Positions 6,064 to 6,501 of a DNA stretch of 6,501 nt are shown one piece after another. The notes beneath the pieces were generated by a model. That model saw only the letters and a list, made by a program, of their open reading frames with translations, made no database searches and was not told the DNA's origin. Each line of letters begins with the position of its first letter. Within the stretch, counting starts at the first letter, position 1. The position numbers and the translations under genes were made by a program. The stretch is from Syntrophales bacterium (GTDB lineage Bacteria > Desulfobacterota > Syntrophia > Syntrophales > UBA2251): NCBI GenBank assembly GCA_023230905.1, contig JALNWL010000146.1, positions 1-6,501 of the forward strand, in the 5' to 3' direction.

Positions 6064-6501
6064 TACTCCTTTCCGAGGACAACGACGCACTGGTGCTGTC
6101 CGCAGAAACCGCTGTGTCCCTGGGCTACGGCGACCTTCACGTCCTTGCTCACCTGATGGTCCCCCGCCTGGCCCATGACCTGCAGGGCCGCCTCCGCCAC
6201 ACGGTTCAGGCCGTACACATTGATGGGCACGCCGCCCAGGAGGCCGCCGGAGGGGTTCACCGGGAGCTTTCCCTTGATCTCCGTGGCGCCCGACTCCACC
6301 ATCCGCCCCGCCGCCCCCCGATCGCACAGGCCGAGCCCTTCCATCCAGAGGAGTTCCTGGTAGGAAAAGTCGTCTCCGACCTCCGCCACGTCGATCTGGC
6401 GGCGCGGATTCTTGATCCCGGCCATCCGGTAAGCCTGGGCAGCCGCCTTCTCCAGGGCGAACACACCGGCCAGATCGCGGTCGCCCAGGTAGTAGGCGTC
6501 G
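6063..6501 (-). CDS. SCP2-type thiolase-like protein, C-terminal part only
   Basis: The last 145 residues of a second SCP2-type thiolase-like protein; the N terminus lies beyond the right edge. The family is shown by VAEVGDDFSYQELLWMEGLGL (residues 38-58 of the fragment), KLPVNPSGGLLGG (78-90) and RVAEAALQVMGQAGDHQV (100-117). The same blocks occur in the downstream gene (VFEVYEPATW..., PVNPSGGVLST, RVWEAALQIRGDAGGHQV), so the two are tandem relatives. The His expected in the first block is Gly42 and the GHP His is Val91 (GGVPINVYG). The C terminus has GFCGQHQC (131-138), so a Cys does occur near the usual final Cys position. The nucleophile region is not in the window. Its TAG stop is part of the next gene's ribosome site, 11 bases before that start, which suggests coupled synthesis and perhaps a heteromer of the two thiolase-like chains. 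Confidence 0.88.
   Translation of the reverse strand, partial: DAYYLGDRDLAGVFALEKAAAQAYRMAGIKNPRRQIDVAEVGDDFSYQELLWMEGLGLCDRGAAGRMVESGATEIKGKLPVNPSGGLLGGVPINVYGLNRVAEAALQVMGQAGDHQVSKDVKVAVAQGHSGFCGQHQCVVVLGKE

Noticed and set aside
6052..6327. N-terminal extension of the complete thiolase-like protein
   Set aside because: It overlaps the preceding gene in another frame, is Gly/Arg-rich without family features, and a strong ribosome site marks ATG 6051.

Overview
The window is a GC-rich bacterial (or archaeal-like) metabolic gene cluster. All seven recognisable genes lie on the minus strand and run from right to left. No rRNA, tRNA, mobile element, CRISPR array or phage gene is visible. Gene content (several thiolase-fold proteins, two DUF35 zinc-ribbon/OB-fold proteins, a CrtC/AttH-type lipocalin-like protein and a phytoene-desaturase-type flavoprotein) suggests an acyl-CoA-based degradation or modification pathway. 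Such clusters are common in anaerobic Desulfobacterota/Syntrophia-like bacteria, but that taxonomic guess is inference from style and not from a marker gene.

Layout in transcription order: (1) C-terminal part of an SCP2-type thiolase-like protein, cut by the right edge (6063-6501); (2) a complete second SCP2-type thiolase-like protein (4882-6051); (3) and (4) two tandem paralogous DUF35 proteins, each with a four-cysteine zinc ribbon (4375-4869 and 3875-4330); (5) a CrtC/AttH lipocalin-like protein (2846-3865); (6) an FAD-dependent phytoene desaturase/amine-oxidase-type oxidoreductase (1283-2806); (7) after a 131-base gap, a more classical acetyl-CoA acetyltransferase-type thiolase cut by the left edge (1-1151). 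Genes 1 to 6 are separated by only about 9 to 44 bases. At three junctions the Shine-Dalgarno sequence overlaps the preceding stop codon, so genes 1-6 look like one translationally coupled operon. Gene 7 probably belongs to the same transcript but could have its own start.

How they may work together: DUF35 proteins are known partners of thiolase-superfamily enzymes (the archaeal thiolase/HMG-CoA synthase complex, BbsAB of anaerobic toluene degradation, PhlACB, and the steroid side-chain lyase Ltp2-ChsH2). Here two thiolase-like proteins are followed at once by two DUF35 proteins, which suggests a heteromeric complex. The complete SCP2-type protein has no cysteine at the expected nucleophile position and has Tyr and Asn where the two catalytic histidine motifs are expected. 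The partial one has Gly and Val at those two positions. A C-C lyase/aldolase or a non-Claisen acyl-transfer activity is therefore more likely than ordinary thiolysis. The classical thiolase at the left end keeps its Cys and the NEAFA and GHP motifs and could carry out the real thiolytic step. The flavoprotein (C=C desaturation, saturation or isomerisation) and the CrtC/AttH protein (in known members, hydration or cyclisation-type chemistry on hydrophobic polyenes) suggest a hydrophobic, isoprenoid-like or cyclic substrate. The substrate cannot be named from the sequence.
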